Assembly (NCBI RefSeq): GCF_001274725.1
Contig: NZ_LGUF01000007.1
Coordinates: forward strand, 4,264,916-4,328,915
From: Sporosarcina globispora
Lineage (GTDB): Bacteria; Bacillota; Bacilli; Bacillales; Cytobacillaceae
DNA: 64,000 nt
Reading direction: 5' to 3'
Below are positions 63,515 to 64,000 of the stretch, in pieces. How positions within the stretch are numbered: the first letter of the stretch is position 1; each line of letters begins with the position of its first letter. Under the pieces are notes generated by a model. That model was not told the origin of the DNA, ran no database searches, and saw nothing but the letters and a program-made list of their open reading frames with translations. A program made the position numbers and the translations under genes.

Positions 63515-64000
63515 GTCAGCTCAACTCCCTTTGTAATTTCCATAAAGACATCTTCCAGATCTGTTTCCGCTTCCGCAAAACTGGTGATCGCTATATTATT
63601 TAAAATGGCCCTTTTCAGCAGTTCTGTTTGTTCTTCAGGTGTCCCTTTGTAAGTGAACTGGAAGGTTACATTATCCTCCAGTAAAGTCAATTTAAATACA
63701 TTGGGATCATCTTCAAAAAAGGAAACGGCCTTTTCTAATTCACTGTGGACTTTCACGCTGATAAGTCTTTCTCCTCTCAGCTGCGCCTGAATATCAGCAA
63801 CAGACCCCTTGGCCACCAGTTTTCCCTGGTCAATAATGCCGATGGTATCGCACATTTCTGCAAGCTCAGGCAGAATATGTGAAGATATTAAAATCGTTTT
63901 ACCCATGCATTTGAGTTCTTTTAAAATTTCCCTCATTTCAACCCTTGCTCTCGGATCAAGTCCTGATGCAGGTTCATCCAGAATCAGCACTTCTGGATCA
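63511..64000 (-). CDS. ABC transporter ATP-binding protein, partial (N-terminus beyond window)
   Basis: The visible C-terminal part contains the Walker B and D-loop (VLILDEPASGLDPRARVEMR), the H-loop His (ILISSHILPELAEMCD) and a C-terminal beta domain of about 75 residues. Reading continues open to position 64000, so Walker A and the signature motif lie outside. It pairs with the permease that overlaps its stop codon. The frame given starts at the window edge, not at a true start codon. Confidence 0.92.
   Translation of the reverse strand, partial: DPEVLILDEPASGLDPRARVEMREILKELKCMGKTILISSHILPELAEMCDTIGIIDQGKLVAKGSVADIQAQLRGERLISVKVHSELEKAVSFFEDDPNVFKLTLLEDNVTFQFTYKGTPEEQTELLKRAILNNIAITSFAEAETDLEDVFMEITKGVELT

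Overview
The window looks like a chromosomal stretch from a low-GC, endospore-former-type Firmicute of the Bacillaceae (Bacillus/Cytobacillus-like). Gene order matches the Bacillus subtilis ylxM-ffh-...-sucCD-dprA-topA-...-codY-fla/che-sigD-rpsB-tsf-pyrH-frr block almost gene for gene. Every supported gene lies on the minus strand, so transcription runs from high to low coordinates. There are no rRNA, tRNA, CRISPR, phage or insertion-sequence genes.

Layout in the direction of transcription. (1) 64000-54579: a seven-gene accessory operon encoding an ABC-2 type transporter (ATPase cut by the window edge, then permease), a large coiled-coil/Gly-Ser-rich membrane protein, a MoxR AAA+ ATPase, a DUF58 protein and two membrane VWA proteins. 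It ends in a clear terminator. In B. subtilis this side of ylxM is occupied by ftsY, so this is the main departure from synteny. (2) 54426-48020: ylxM-ffh, rpsP-khpA, ylqD-rimM-trmD, rplS, lepB-rbgA. These units cover SRP targeting, ribosome assembly and tRNA modification, and several have recognisable sigma-A promoters and terminators. (3) 47931-44988: rnhB-ylqG-ylqH, where ylqG and ylqH resemble the flagellar pair FliK and the C-terminal piece of FlhB. (4) 44684-33433: sucCD (with a perfect catabolite-responsive element over its promoter), dprA, topA, trmFO, xerC, hslV, hslU, codY. (5) 32998-3077: the fla/che operon, from flgB to a SwrB-like gene. It covers basal body, export gate, hook, chemotaxis (cheY, cheB, cheA, cheW, cheC, cheD), FlhF/FlhG placement proteins, sigD and a FapA (DUF342) gene that is split by a -1 frameshift. 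(6) 2929-1: rpsB, tsf, pyrH, frr (cut by the left edge), with terminators after rpsB and tsf.

The flagellar genes cooperate as one machine. FliF/FliG/FliM/FliY form the ring and switch, FliH/FliI/FliJ with FliO/P/Q/R/FlhA/FlhB form the export apparatus, and FliK/FlgD/FlgE build the hook. SwrD, FliL and a MotE-like protein probably support torque or assembly. The Che proteins set CheY phosphorylation, and SigD drives late genes elsewhere.

The most unusual signals are mostly in the non-coding DNA. A 10-bp hairpin lies exactly between the only good Shine-Dalgarno sequence and the TTG start of swrD. A 258-bp gap between cheD and sigD contains a 12-bp inverted repeat and a private extended -10 promoter. 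A dispersed palindromic repeat sits directly behind the stop codons of two ribosomal protein genes. A terminator-like hairpin lies in the pyrH leader.
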